64,000 nucleotides of DNA, taken from Pyrrhoderma lamaoense. Its lineage: Eukaryota; Basidiomycota; Agaricomycetes; Hymenochaetales; Hymenochaetaceae. The stretch spans positions 496,001 through 560,000 of the forward strand of contig NBAZ01000005.1 of NCBI GenBank assembly GCA_002794735.1, written 5' to 3'. Below the pieces are notes generated by a model. That model saw only the letters and a list, made by a program, of their open reading frames with translations, was not told the DNA's origin and made no database searches. A program made the translations under genes and the position numbers. Positions 23,528 to 35,742 of this stretch are shown here, piece after piece (position 1 is the first letter of the stretch; each line of letters begins with the position of its first letter).

Positions 23528-24281
23528 TTAATCCCAACCACCTTTCTTTCGAGACTGCTTTATTGAAGACATCTTATCTTTCTCTATTCTTCGTCGCCTT
23601 TTTTCCGCCTTCTGATGCATAAGTACGCGCTGTTTTTGTTCTGGAGAAGCCTCGTTTTTGACAGATGCCATTGATGCTGACAGAACTAGAGAATGAAGCT
23701 ACGCGGTCCAATTCATCGCCGTAAGCACCGAACACATATTTTTATCAAGGAACATGAGATTGAGTGTTTATTTACCTTTCGTAAGCAATCATCAACATTT
23801 AGTGCCTGTGACCTGTGTAGTGTTGAGGTTATGAGAATAGAATCGGCAGAAGCGACATATGCAGACTATAGTGCTGTCCATCAGTAACCATAACCAAAAA
23901 TAAAATAAAACATTAATAAACATACACTGTCTCGAAGAGTTTTTCTTGCCCATTTGGGATCCATGGGACTGACAACGGACATTTCACGGTAGATTTGGTA
24001 TTCACCTTATTGACATTCTTGAGAGAAAGATATGTAAGATATCGGATGAGCCTCATGATGTTCAAAATATATACCTGACCACCAGGACCGGAGCTCCGTG
24101 AAAAGGATATATCCACGGCTTCTCGGGGAATTTGTAAACTTTTGAATGTTTCTGCCCAATTTCGAGCAGAGTCCATGTCAGTAGAGGACTCCAATGAGAT
24201 CAGGTCCGGAGGCAGAAGAGAGATTCTCTTTGTTGCATATCCCCTCTTCCATATCAAACTGTTGTATGAGAAACATAACAT
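23528..24281 (-). CDS. Mitochondrial ICT1-type peptidyl-tRNA hydrolase
   Basis: Codon-independent ribosome-rescue hydrolase of the ICT1/ArfB class, probably associated with the mitochondrial ribosome. A basic N-terminus (MLCFSYNSLIWKRGYATKR) looks like an import signal. The catalytic SRSSGPGGQ is followed, after an intron, by NVNKVNTKS. LHRSQALNVDDCLRK and a Lys/Arg-rich C-terminus (KAEKRRRRIEKDKM, then KQSRKKGGWD) are family traits. It lacks the codon-recognition domain of true release factors. A one-base undercall at GGG 23956-23958 is needed to obtain WIPKWARKTLRDS and the in-phase junction to the next exon. Confidence 0.85.
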
Positions 24282-24611
24282 TCTTCGCCATAAGTTCCGA
24301 TTGATTTGTAGATTCAGGATGCATGTCGAAAACTCATGGTATCAGTAACTCGATGGAGGAGCAAGCCAAAGCTTCTTTATGTGTTTATGTGCTCTGATAC
24401 AGCCTCCGAGATTATATAAGGGTAGACATACGTTACTAAACCACGACTGCGTTGAGGCCGAACTAGAAGAAAGAGTTTGTAAGGAAACGTATAGACATAA
24501 CATGTATTACGTAATAATCATTTTTGTGAGAAAGAAAGGCTACTTTTAGACACAATAACCTAGTAAAATTTGTTACACATGAATGTTGTTGTACAAAGAT
24601 TTCATAGACGT
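24282..24611. other. Intergenic region
   Basis: About 330 bases between two minus-strand genes. No gene or repeat seen. Confidence 0.4.
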
Positions 24612-27360
24612 TTATATGTTATACGAAAGTACTATGGTGTGAGCAATACTAACACCTTTCGGTACAGTTCTATCTGATTCAAGTAAACTTCGCCACGATT
24701 GGCTCGACGAGACATCAATATCAAGTATGTTCTAGAATTGAAGGTCAGTCATAAAACTCGAAGTACAAATCTGAATTATCAAAGCTTACAGCCCATTTTT
24801 AATCTCTTGGGCGGATGGCATCAAGCCAATGCGCAGGAGTTCTGAGGCTTTCATCACGATAGGATCTGCTTGCATACTAAAGATACGTATCGCTTAATGT
24901 CAGTAGTATATCCCCTAAATCGCAAGTGGCATCACCTAGCTACTGCAACGACTTTCCCCTCCTTGAAGTAAAATGCAACAAACTAGAAAGTATAAATCGC
25001 AAACAGATGAGAATAATCTGCGCTGGGTAAGATGCGGCCTTACCTTTAACTCGGTGGGATTACCCTGGATATAGATATCATCATATGAATGTCCAAGCCC
25101 GCAGTATCGAAGCTGTTGGCCCTCTGGGATAGGGACATTATTTATCATCTAGATCAAGATCATGACTATAACCCTCATATGGTTTACTTACGGGCACTCC
25201 AAAACACGGGAACTTTAGAAAACGGTTCAGGGATACCAGCAATGGCTTTGCCAACTGCACGACCATGATTACTTGCGACCTTGTTTTTTCTCATGAGTAT
25301 ACGATAGAAGCATAGATTTGTTCTAATACATACGTTCCAGTGCTCGATCCTCCTGGGGGTAGAGGTCTCTGTTTGAGGGAAGACTGCGATATCCCCTGTA
25401 ATTCGATGGAAAGTTAAGGTTTGTCAAGAACTTAACACTATGTATGAAGTCATACCGATAGCATAAACGTCCCCAGCTTGACCTTTCACTCTCAGAAACT
25501 CATCCACTAGTATACCACCATCCTTTTCCAACGCAAACCCGCTTTCTTTAAGGAATCCAGTTGCAGGCGCTACACCGACTCCCATAATTACGAAGTCTGC
25601 ACTGAGTGTCGGGCCGTCACCCCCGATGACTACAGCACCAACCGAATCTTTATCAATCCCGGACGGAAGGAGTTTTTCAACCTTTGCCCGCATATGAAAT
25701 TTGACACCGTTTGATTCATGATACTATTTTCAGGAGCATAAGTGATTTCAACAGACACATGGGGTGTGCACAGTTTAAAGAAGAATCAGAATAAGGTAAT
25801 GCGTCGCGAAGTTCAATCAAAAAAGTATTCAAAAATTTCACATAACGTTGTTTACACACCTGCATCAAACCTTTTCCGATCTCTTTTCCCAAGACGGCCT
25901 CAAAGGGATACTCTTCCATTCCGATTACATCGATAGATGCGAGTTCTCGTTTTGATATTGCTGCCACAAGTTCCATACTTATGAATGAACTCCCAATAAC
26001 GACAACACGTTTTCCTTTCTGCGCAGCTATACATTTGCAGTGAGGATGACTCGGGAGAATTTGCAATATCATAGAGACAATTACCTTGATCAATCATTTT
26101 TGCATCCTGTGCATGTCGGAGAGTGAAAATGTTCTTCAAATTTGAGCCTTCTACTGGAAGCCGACGGGGGATCCCACCTGGAGCGAGCACAAGATGATCG
26201 TACGAAAGAGTCTCCTTACTATCCATGAAGACGGTCTTGGATTTTGTGTCAATTTTCGTTACAGTCTGCCCTACTCGTAAATTCGTATTGTATTTGATCT
26301 TCAGGTCGGCTGCACTCCTCCATTCAAGCTTAGATGGATCGCTCATCAATGATTTGCTCAACTTAGTCCTATCACATGGATTAGAATAGACGGTGAAATC
26401 TCATTGATTATTATTACCTGTCAATAGGTGCATTTTTCTCTGAACTTATGATGGTGATCGTTCCCTTGTAGCCATTCTTCAGGGTGAAGCAACATCTGGT
26501 TAGAATAATGCAATGCTTCATCCACACTTGATGATAAACATGCCTCTCTCAGACTTTCCACTGTGTGAATAGCGCCCGCTCCACCCCCGACGATAATTGT
26601 TCCATTACCTGGAGCGATTGTGCCATCGAATGACGCTGAAAGCGCACGCGATTTGTTATCCTTAAGGGTTCGCTTCGGGTCTGCTGTGACTAGAATCTTG
26701 TCATCTTGAACAACAGCCTTGAACGAATGCAAACCCTCGAGTGCCGGTGCATCCTCTTTAGGGAATTAATATTTGAATATGAGAAACAATTGAGTTTATT
26801 TAATTAAAGCTCACCGATATCGCCGGAGCAGACATTGAAACAAGCTACAAAACATTCATTCATTATATAATATAAATTGGTAATTCGAGTATTCACCCCC
26901 GTGCCATGGGCTACAAAACATCAGAAAAGAAAGCAGATAGATAAGAAAAAATTGAAAATGCACCATACAACTCTCCCATCACCGGTCAAAACACCTTTTA
27001 CCAGCGGCGCACCATAACTGGAATCGTTGTATATATTTCATATCTATCTAGCAAAGGAGTACGATAAGCGTGAACTTCTGCAGCTTACTGGGTACAGAAT
27101 GCACTTGTAGCATTTATTTTATCTCCGATTCTCGATAACAAAACCTTTCCTTCATTCCCAAAGGCAACTTCTTTCCTACGGCGCATATAAGTGATCAAAT
27201 AGATATTGTGTATCTTGATCACTTATGATACTCACATCTCACCATCCTTTAGCTCATGGGCATTGAGACGGCGATTGTTTGAGAGGACATGATCCTTGTC
27301 TGGTTGTAGTTTCGAGCTAAGTTGGTGAGGCTGTAAGTGCTGCGCAATGAGAAGAACCAT
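24612..27360 (-). CDS. Rieske / AIF-like FAD-NADH oxidoreductase
   Basis: Resembles AIFM3-type proteins: an N-terminal Rieske [2Fe-2S] domain fused to a pyridine-nucleotide-disulfide oxidoreductase. Rieske ligands are complete: CTHYGAPL and CPWHGACF, assembled over three small exons. The first FAD motif is IIVGGGAGAIHTVESLRE. The second nucleotide motif is GKRVVVIGSSFISMELVA, followed by VMGVGVAP-like VIMGVGVAPATG and VYAIGDIAVFPQ. A GLGHSYDD segment and MQADPIVMKASELLR come near the end. The start at 27360 (MVLLIAQHL) follows an in-frame intron-like stretch, so an earlier exon is possible. One base added at CCC 24792-24794 gives NGANILDIDVSS and a stop at 24612; without it the frame ends at 24632. 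At least nine introns. Role is inferred: redox, possibly mitochondrial or cell-death related. Confidence 0.88.
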
Positions 27361-27812
27361 CTACTATGTCGGTAACCATACATACCATTCTGACAAAGGC
27401 TTGATTGGTTTATAAGTCACTTTTCCCACTCTGTAGTCTACTTCAGCGCGGATCGGTTTACTCCGTCATTCATTACGTAGTTTCATCTTCATCAACCAAT
27501 CGAGCTTCTTCTTTTACAAACTTGAAGCTAGGTTAATACACTAAGTAGTTTAAGTCTAAAAGTACCTGCAGTAGAACATAAGAGTAAGAAACTTACAATG
27601 CGTTTGATCTTGTTTGCTTACACAACCTCAGTACGTATGCTTCTAATTGAAGACTTGTTACTATCACTCAGTACGCAAACACACATGTATATACAGCCCA
27701 TTTTAAATTACACTAACCTAAGAACACCCGATACATATTATAATAAAATAATAGCAAAAATCAAAGAATCCGATTTTGTTAGAACAGCATGATACAATGC
27801 AAAGATAAAGAA
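27361..27812. other. Intergenic region
   Basis: About 450 AT-rich bases upstream of the Rieske/AIF-like gene and downstream of the receptor gene. An open frame at 27598-27792 has no motif. Confidence 0.4.
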
Positions 27813-30800
27813 TTAGAAATAGTCCGGACCACTTAGTGTTCTAGTATCCGACTCTGCAACTGACACTGCTCGCTGTCCTAAGGAATCACATATACTAGGT
27901 TTCCGTGAGTGTGATAGCACCTTTGCACTATTTGACGGGCGCAACTTCCCTTCACCTTTCGAGTTCACTTGCTTTTCAGACAAAGTTTCCTCGGGTCCGG
28001 AGGCTTGTCTCGACGAACTTCGAGATAGGGAAGGAGACTTTCTTCGGTAAAGTTCTGTCTCTAGTGAATCAGGGTCAGAATTTGAGACTGCTTGTCTCTT
28101 CACGGGGCGGCCTCTCCTATTCTCAGATTCGGCTTGGCAGTCCAGTCAGATAGGTTTTGATGTGCCATCTCCTCTGAGACTAAAACCAGACCTTTCCATT
28201 CGTGTCGGAGTAGGTGCTTCAGGTCTCGATGAGTTAAACCCAACGTACACATTCACACCGTCCGAGTGGGAGAGCCTGAGCTTAGTACTATAGGAAATCC
28301 ACTAAGTCTTCGTTGTGAAGATTCCAGACCAGTTGAAGCGTTGTGTGAGATATTGTCATTCAGTTCATCTGAAAGTTGTCGTCCTAATTCGATATTTGAA
28401 GAGAGTGAAATCAGGGCAACTGAAGACAGTGCTCCATTATCTTGCGTCTGTCGCCGTCTCCGAAGCTCTATGTGTAAACTATCTTCACTTTCATGAGAAT
28501 CTAAGCTCATACTGGTCACAGATTCCGGCAGGCTTGTGACGCTAGAAAACCCCGCTCTGGGAAATTCGAAGGTTGATACTCCACCGAATATGGTTCCGGA
28601 CGAGCGGTTCGAGCGACGGCGCTGATCGCAGGACGTAATTTTTCTCTAGAGTTTACATGTTGAATTTCATAATCTTCATGGTCGAAAGATATGGAAGTTC
28701 GGGATGAATGTGTCAAGGCACTATTCGAATCAACTGGAAGTACAGAAGACACAGAAGTTTTTGAAAACATCCCACTGTACTCCATAACACTAGTCTCATT
28801 TCCAACTTGGACGAAGTCAGTTGGTACATCGGGGCTGGAGAACTCCTGTTTGAGGGAAGTGGTGGGACAGGAGGGACATCATAAATATCGTAATTCCTTT
28901 CAGTGACACTATCAAGTAAGCCGCTTCTGAGATTATCTGCTCGCACGGGGCGGGGAGCAGGGGAGAGACCACTGTCCGAAGGGTAGTGGGACGAGAAATG
29001 ACAATGGCTGGAGGGGGAGTTGTGGTGTGTAGCCGCCTGTGATTGAGGTGAATGCCAGTTTCTACCCTCTCACTGAGCTCTGAATGCGGTATTATAGGAG
29101 CGCTCAGGAGTGATTGTATATTCTCTGATGATCGAGCTGTAGAAGAACTAGTCGAGCGAGAGTGTCCAAGACGCCGGGAAGATGATCTCAAGAGTGCTGT
29201 AGTACTGTCTACACTGGAGCTAGAACGTGAATGATGGAGCCAAGCTTGTCTCATTTGTGGAGTCGGTGCATGCTCGTTCTCTCATCAGATTGTTGAGGTA
29301 ACTGTTGCCTAATACTGCGTGGGGTTGGTGGCAATCTATTCGACGCACTAACAGTGGAACCCGGCGAAACTGGTCTTGATACTGGAGGTGGAAACGCCCT
29401 TCCATATTGGTGTCCGCCTGGCGTCGTCACCACGCTTGTTGCTTCCGTCGTCACCGAGACAGCCCGACCGAAGGGCGAGCTATTAGGCCCTCAATCGGAG
29501 AAGGTTTTCGTTCTTCAGGAACAAAGAAGCTTTCGGAATTATTAGTTACGTTCCGTGGATTTATTGCGGATCGAAGAATTCTCAATGTATTGAACAAAAT
29601 TAAAACGTTCGCCAAACCTTCCGAGAGTAGTTAGATAACTCGTTATCATACATAAGCCAAGGATTACCCACCAACAAGAGATGCCGAAATTCCAGCAACT
29701 GTTAGCAGTGCATCAGTGTTTGTAATACCAGAAATCCTCATGAGTCCGGCAATCGTGATAGGAAGAAACAAAACAATATAGGCTGGACTGGAAGTTAAAG
29801 GCACATTCAAGTACATGAGGCCCCAGACATACCAAATGGGAACCAGAGGAGACTCCTTATGATCGTTCCTAGGAAATATCTATACTCATCTCGTCCATTT
29901 GGACAACTGATCCACCCATATACATTTTCAGGCGAAACGTTTAACTTTACCTCATCCCCAATTAAAAGAGTTCCGCGAAGGCAAAGATATATCAAAGCAA
30001 ATAATAACGCAGTGACCAACGCTGATATAATCAACTGTTTTATATATATGATAAAGTTAAAAATCAGACCACAATCCTTATATAGCAATTACATACCGGA
30101 AGGTAGTAGGCAACAAATTGTTCAATCGTATACCCGCTAGAGATTGCGCACCACAAGCCGACGGTATTAAAGAAGGGACCATGCTTGGAAGTAGAGATAA
30201 CAGTTAGAGCAGTACCTTGATTATGCAGTGACGATAGAATCTTTAGAATATAAATGAGTGGATCAGGATCTAAAGCATACTCAATGCAATTGCACTACCC
30301 CAACCTAGGACAGTGATAAAAGTAGCAATCCATTTCGAATAACGTTTATGTAAAACCAAAGTTTGAAATGTATGAACAGCAATTATAGCAGTAAAATATG
30401 CCCCTGAAAAGTCCCCGATTTGAATGAGGATTCCTATAAAAAATCTTAACACATCCTCTTTCCATATTAGTTAACGTTATTTCAGTACCTTGCGTCGTAC
30501 ATGTTGCCCCTTCACGAGAAGCATCAGCACAAAAAATATCAGAGTGGAGATTCATTATGAGCTTTACCAGGAGTTATGATACCCTGCTTTGACCAATAAA
30601 ATCCAAATAAGCCACCCGCTCCACTCATCACATTCGCTATTAAGAGGCTTGATACATATGCTCCGAGCTGGGTCTGGAAGAACAATATTTCCTTCGAGTT
30701 TCCAGTACGTCCATCTTTGCCATCGGATCGTCGGATACATGCAAAGCTGCCCAGAGGGCAATAAGTAATATACTACAGATTGAAAACGTTGAAGTAAAAG

Positions 30801-30924
30801 CGATGAACTGAGATATACAATATGGTTAGTTGAGTTAGGTGTGGGAATTTAGATCATTAGAGCAACTTACTGTGATCAGTGTCTCTTCACCTGAAGTGAG
30901 TTTCGTCGGTGAGATAGTCGACAT
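27813..30924 (-). CDS. Seven-helix G protein-coupled receptor-like protein with long Ser-rich tail
   Basis: Predicted membrane receptor resembling fungal glucose/cAMP-type GPCRs (Git3/Gpr1-like). Begins MSTISPTKLTSGEETLIT. Hydrophobic helices follow: FTSTFSICSILLIALWAAL, YVSSLLIANVMSGAGGLF, FTAIIAVHTFQTLVL, WIATFITVLGWGSAIALS, LVTALLFALIYLCL, PAYIVLFLPITIAGLM and LLTVAGISASL. Cys in ATCTTQG and GLWCAIS could form the usual extracellular disulfide. A Ser/Pro/Arg-rich cytoplasmic tail of several hundred residues follows without a stop from IPRNVTNN-type sequence onward. Eight breaks, near 30716, 29866, 29463, 29259, 28950, 28832, 28560 and 28269, are each restored by one added base. A TGA at 28146-28148 interrupts the tail 111 codons before the final stop. 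It may be the true end. Family assignment is moderate; a decayed gene is the alternative. Confidence 0.62.
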
Positions 30925-31879
30925 TCTAGAGTTCAGTAATTGAAGAAAGAAATATATATAACAGAAAGAAAGAAATCCGAAGGAATGAGAAGTAGGCCAG
31001 ACAGACTCCAAGCGGGTTGACTGGGTGAAGAAACAAAAGTGAAACTGCAAGTTCTTTTAAAAGTGCGCTCGGCGCAAACTATCTGGATCGTCGACGAAGA
31101 GAAAAAGTCCAAAGTTCAAAATACAAATATAAAAGAAAGGGAAATAAATAACAGCGTCCTAAGTAAAGACAACTGAGAGAAAGAGACGAAGGGTAAGTTG
31201 TCTCGGCCAGGAGCAAGGTTGTCGCATCTTCTATCTAGACAAGTATATATGATACGCGCTTTACTTCAGATGTTAGTCTGGCCTGTGCCACTGGGACAGC
31301 CATCACAAGCCGGACGTAGCTACGGGGACCGGATGTGAAGTTCTGCCCAATCCGTTGACATTCGCAAGAGACATCAGACGTATATACACAGCATGAGGGA
31401 AACAGTTCCTAGAAGAGCTTAGCAGCCGCTATCTTCATTGGGTTTCCAGCGTCTGACCTCTGATGAGTGGGAACCCATCATTACTTTTTTGTGATGTAGG
31501 ACTCGTCAAAATGCATTATGTACCCACGACATCTGATGCATTGTTGAGAAGCCAATGTTGGAGTGGAGTAGTTGACATTAATGACATTGGGAAGTAGTAT
31601 ACGTGGCTCGTATTGTATGAAAGAAGTGCTGTTATTTACACCTACAATACATAGAAGACTAAAAATCTAGCAAGCAGGAAGTTTAAAGGTTGATGTAGCT
31701 CGCTTATTTCGGTAAAAGATATTATTCTTGGCGAGGTGTGAGAAAAGATAATACAAATTCGCTAATGCTACAGGGAGATGATGAAGATGGTCTGGCATAA
31801 CAACCAAGCGAAGTGAGATACATGCATGATGCGAAGTCCATTGTAAGATAAACAAGAGCGTATAAACTAGTGACTTAAA
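30925..31879. other. Intergenic region upstream of the receptor gene
   Basis: About 950 bases between the receptor start and the polymerase eta stop. It contains a purine-rich, A-rich stretch near 30940-31200. A minus-strand frame at 31667-31855 has no motif. No RNA gene seen. Confidence 0.4.
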
Positions 31880-34442
31880 TCAGTCTTTGGGCTTCTTAAT
31901 GAAATACTTGGTAATTTCTTCTGTTTGTGGTTCTCTTTTTCTTTTTCTTGACTGCTTTGAAGGAGGTTTTGGGTTTGTATTCGGTTTTTTAGGTGAATTC
32001 TTTGCTCCTTTTGAAGCTGTTGATTCTTCATGAGCAAGGTCTTGCGCAAAGTGAAAATCACTATGCTCTTGACGAAGATTTGAGAGTATATCCTCGAGGA
32101 TATTTCCCGCATCGGCAAGGAGATCAGTGCTTTGCAACATGATTTCAAGCTCATCTCGTAAATTGGAAGGCACAGAAATTGACCTATGACACCGTGTGCA
32201 CTCAAAAGAAAATCGATCTAACTCATCTTCGTCTATAGATTCATTTGACTCAGCTACGGGTCTATATTGATGTGTTCGAGAACTCACCTTTGACATTGAA
32301 GGCGATGATCTCCTCTTTTTGAACGTCAGGGGTAGCATTGGAACGGCTCCTAGGTTTCACACTTTTACTAACAGAGGTATTACTCGGACCGGCAACATTT
32401 TCTAAAACCGAATGCTCAGATCCGCTTGATGGTTTTGAACGGAAAAAGCCTTGAATGTTTAGTTGTCCATCTTCGGTCCACTGAATTCCACTCAGACTCA
32501 GAGATAAATGTGTTATCTTCATGCCTTTCTTCCCATTCCATAACATATCATTACCTACAATTTCCTTCCATAACTTGAGGCCTTCGTCAGTCACAAAATC
32601 CACCGTCACACTTGCACGTGGTGGCGGAAATGGTTGCTGTTTGGAGCGTAGAACAGTCCATCCCTGTCTTATATGAAGGCTTATTGTACGTGGCCAGAGA
32701 CCTGGCGTTTTCTCGCGAGCCTCATTCAATCTTATTGAAAGTTCTGATGCAAGCATACGGATCCAATGCGGCCCTTCGGATGCTTTGGTGATGGGCTTGT
32801 GTAGGTTCTTTGAGGCGTTCATTGACTTGTTAACAAATGCCTTCTCTTTTACTAGCTTAAGATTAGTAATAGATAAGATTTTATAGGAAAAATCTCAAAC
32901 CTTCGGACCGATCTATCCCCCTTAATCTGATGTCAATAATATTCTCTCTGATATGCACGGAAGCTGTACGAACCGTAGTATCTCGTAAACCCACACCGAA
33001 CATTCACCAAGTTTAGCTTGCATTTCATCTATTATGATGTTAAGAATATACTCGAAAGAAGAACTCAAAACTGACCTAATGATATAGATCTGATATGAGC
33101 GTAAGTAATGCTGAGATAAATAGCAAAAGTGTAAAGATAGTAGCGTACAGCAGGTCCCCGACTGTGGATACATCATATTCTGTAGCAAGTGCCTTCCCTA
33201 GCTTACCACCTAGAAAGCGGATCTAAGGGTTTTCAGTTAGTAAATTAACAAGCTTAGTAGGCACCTAGATTGGCTGCTGTCCAACCTTCTGAAAGGGCAT
33301 AGGCTTGAGGAAACTAGGTATTGCGGAGTTTCGAAGGATATTTTGCGTGTTGAATTTCCGATAAGATGCAGCCAATTTTGACAAAAATTTGTTGCGAGAG
33401 ATCCCCTATTGTAAACTAGCATAAGAAGCAGGGTACATTGGTGATAGCGCAACTAAATATCTTCACCGCAGATGTCAGGTAACCCAATTTCTCATGTACT
33501 ATATCTCTCATGCTTGCCATAAGCTCTGCTGCAATGTTAAGAGCTACATCATGCCAAGTTACTGACTGCTCGTTCTCGATCTCCTCTACTAGTTCGGTAG
33601 TGACCTCCTGGTCTGGATCAAACTTCGATGGATCTGTTGGTATCAAGTTGCCTAAACCCACACAAGATATCCGCGGAGGCGGAGGCAGAGGGGTGTCTAA
33701 TCCACTTGTAGCATCAGCTGGTGGATGAGTAAGATGCGGGTAGCGTTCCAATAAAACGTTACGGACAGGAATGGAGAAATCGATGAAGACTTCATCTATA
33801 GAAGCTTTCTCTGGATTGAATGAACTGGTGAACTTCTATACCAGAGAGCGAAAAGATTCTCAGGGCAGACATGTTTACATACCAACTTCGCCGGTAGGTA
33901 GTTGCTCCTTTAGTAGGTTCTGGATCTTTGTACTTTCGCGCCGATATAAATCTAGCGATATCTTAAAAGAGAGTATGAGTTAGAATTGTAGCATTCCGTA
34001 AAATGACGGAATGGATTTATTGTGGGCCAACCTTATGAGTCCTAATGTCAGGTTTCTCCCAGTACTTCGGCTCACTCTCTCCTTCAGCATATGTTGCAAC
34101 ATGAACGACCACAACATCCGGGCAACGTTTACGTGCATCTTCAAGCTTGTCCATACGGGATATTCCGTATCTGCGGGCAGGATAATTAACGGCAATAAGC
34201 ATACCCCACTGAAGAACTACAAGTGGTACTTCTGGATCAAGCCCCAGACGGACTTGTTCACAGTTTGCATAAAAAGCATTACAGTCACACAATGCCACAA
34301 CTCGCAAGGGATGCCGAGGACCAATGATAGGAGTTTGAAGATGCCGATAGGTGATTGTTGGGTTGAGGTCGTCGAAATCTGGATTGAAGTCTTTTAGTTT
34401 ACCCTTCGATGCTATACTTGAAGGTCCGGAGGTGATGCTCAT
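31880..34442 (-). CDS. RAD30: DNA polymerase eta (Y-family translesion polymerase)
   Basis: Bypasses UV photoproducts during replication. N-terminal catalytic strand VVALCDCNAFYANCEQVRLG, then VPLVVLQWGMLIAVNYPARRYGI and RMDKLEDARKRCPDVVVVHV. The second metal site is KASIDEVFIDFS. The helix-hairpin-helix region includes GISRNKFLSKLAASY and GGKLGKALATEYDVSTVGDL. The little-finger domain starts SMNASKNLHKPIT with WIRMLASELSIRLNEAREK. The C-terminus carries a ubiquitin-binding zinc finger, FECTRCHRS, with EHSDFHFAQDL supplying the two His. It ends with a PCNA-box-like EEITKYFIKKPKD. Start at 34442 (MSITSGPSS); an in-frame Met lies 21 bases upstream. Divergent from the CIA30 gene, 205 bases apart. 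No frame correction needed in the core; some exon borders between 32820 and 33250 are approximate. Confidence 0.93.
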
Positions 34443-34647
34443 CGTCGCCAAGAAAGAAAACACACGCTATACACGCACATGCACACATGGACAAGTTATG
34501 GGAATGATCAACAGTTTTTTTGTCTATGAGAGCAAGGATCTGAGACAACGCGACGTGACGACGCGTGACACTTATCATGTGATCAAATTATTGTCATACC
34601 CCCAAAATCATGACGTCTCTTCCTCATCTTAAAGAATAGGTTCAATA
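34443..34647. promoter_or_regulatory. Bidirectional promoter polymerase eta / CIA30
   Basis: About 205 bases between divergent start codons; both core promoters must lie here. The sequence includes alternating CACACG-type runs near 34460-34490 and CGACGTGACGACGCGTGACA near 34550, a possible CRE/ATF-like site cluster. Confidence 0.45.
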
Positions 34648-35742
34648 ATGGCATCGAAATGGGCCTCTTTCATGACGAGGCTGAATAGGTATCATATATT
34701 CGCTACTATATACGTGCTCATACTTATGAAATAGATCTACAGGTCTTCTTCGGGATAGTACCTCCAGAGGTATGTTATCCACCCTCTATCAGATCGCCAT
34801 TCGTTAACAGCTCGAGAAGCTTTGCGTATGGATGGTGTTAATGAGCTCAGTCGTGAGCCCATGACTCTTCTTTCCTTCAATAGTAGGGATGATCTTAAGA
34901 ATTATGCTCTTGGGTGGACAGAGATATTGGCGGTACCTCTACCGCCCAATTAGACTTCGTCTCGGACACAACAAGTACAAACAACAATACCGAGACCAGG
35001 GGCACAGCAAAGTTCTGGGTGATATGCGACTAGCTGTTCGTAATGATCTACGTGGTAGAATAAGGGGGGCTACGCTGGCTTTCGTAGTAAGGTACTTCTG
35101 GCCTCTAATCCTTGCTTCTCCCTGAATTAGTACCTTACATTCTTTTTGATCAGCCCCGCCCGACTCTTTTCAGTGAATTAACGGATGACATCTCAAATCA
35201 TAGTTATCTGGCACTTCGGGTACGGGTTGGAGGTCACCCACGCACACACAATGCTTACTTTGTAAACCTGCAAACCGACTCACCGATATCCGGTGAACTC
35301 TGGCAACACCGTCTTTATTTCCGAAAAAATGATGGTTCCTGGGAGATATATTTGTATGTGTCCCATATACTCGTTCTTTGTCGTCTAATTTATATCAGGT
35401 TGATTATAGATCCCCTTCTCTGCTTTTGCTCTAACTAGCTATGGTGAACTTGCGACTGGAAAAGCATCACAAGTGAATCTTGAAGATGAGAAAATTCGCT
35501 GGATTGGTATTTCGCTTTTAGGTGGGAATGCAGGCGTTGAGGGACCTTTCGAACTCGGGATCGATAACATCAGAGCAGTCAACAAGGAAGATGTCCACAC
35601 ACCTCCAATAGGTGAATACTATCTAATCTATCTAACCAATATTTCACATAAATTGATAACATAAGCAGTCGACGAAAGACCTATAGCTACCGACACTGAG
35701 GGGGAACTTCCCGAAGAACCATGGCGACAAGATCGTATATAA
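34648..35742 (+). CDS. CIA30-domain protein (complex I intermediate-associated type)
   Basis: Homologue of CIA30/NDUFAF1, an assembly factor for mitochondrial NADH dehydrogenase. Starts MASKWASFMTRLNR, then SLTAREALRMDGVNELSRE and TLLSFNSRDDLKNYALG. The CIA30 fold follows: DRDIGGTSTAQLDF, MRLAVRNDLRGRIRGGYAGF, PTLFSELTDDISNHSYLALR, VRVGGHPRTHNAYFVNLQ, GELWQHRLYF, and GISLLGGNAGVEGPFELGID. Ends PEEPWRQDRI at 35740-35742. Three single-base undercalls are needed, near GTGG 34914-34918, GGG 35017-35019 and the G6 run 35064-35069. Several short introns. The true mitochondrial signal is not obvious. Confidence 0.88.

Noticed and set aside
23900..23960. Programmed frameshifting in the ICT1-type gene
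   Set aside because: Release-factor genes can be frameshift-regulated, but here the break is one missing base in a GGG run, like the breaks in a dozen unrelated genes.
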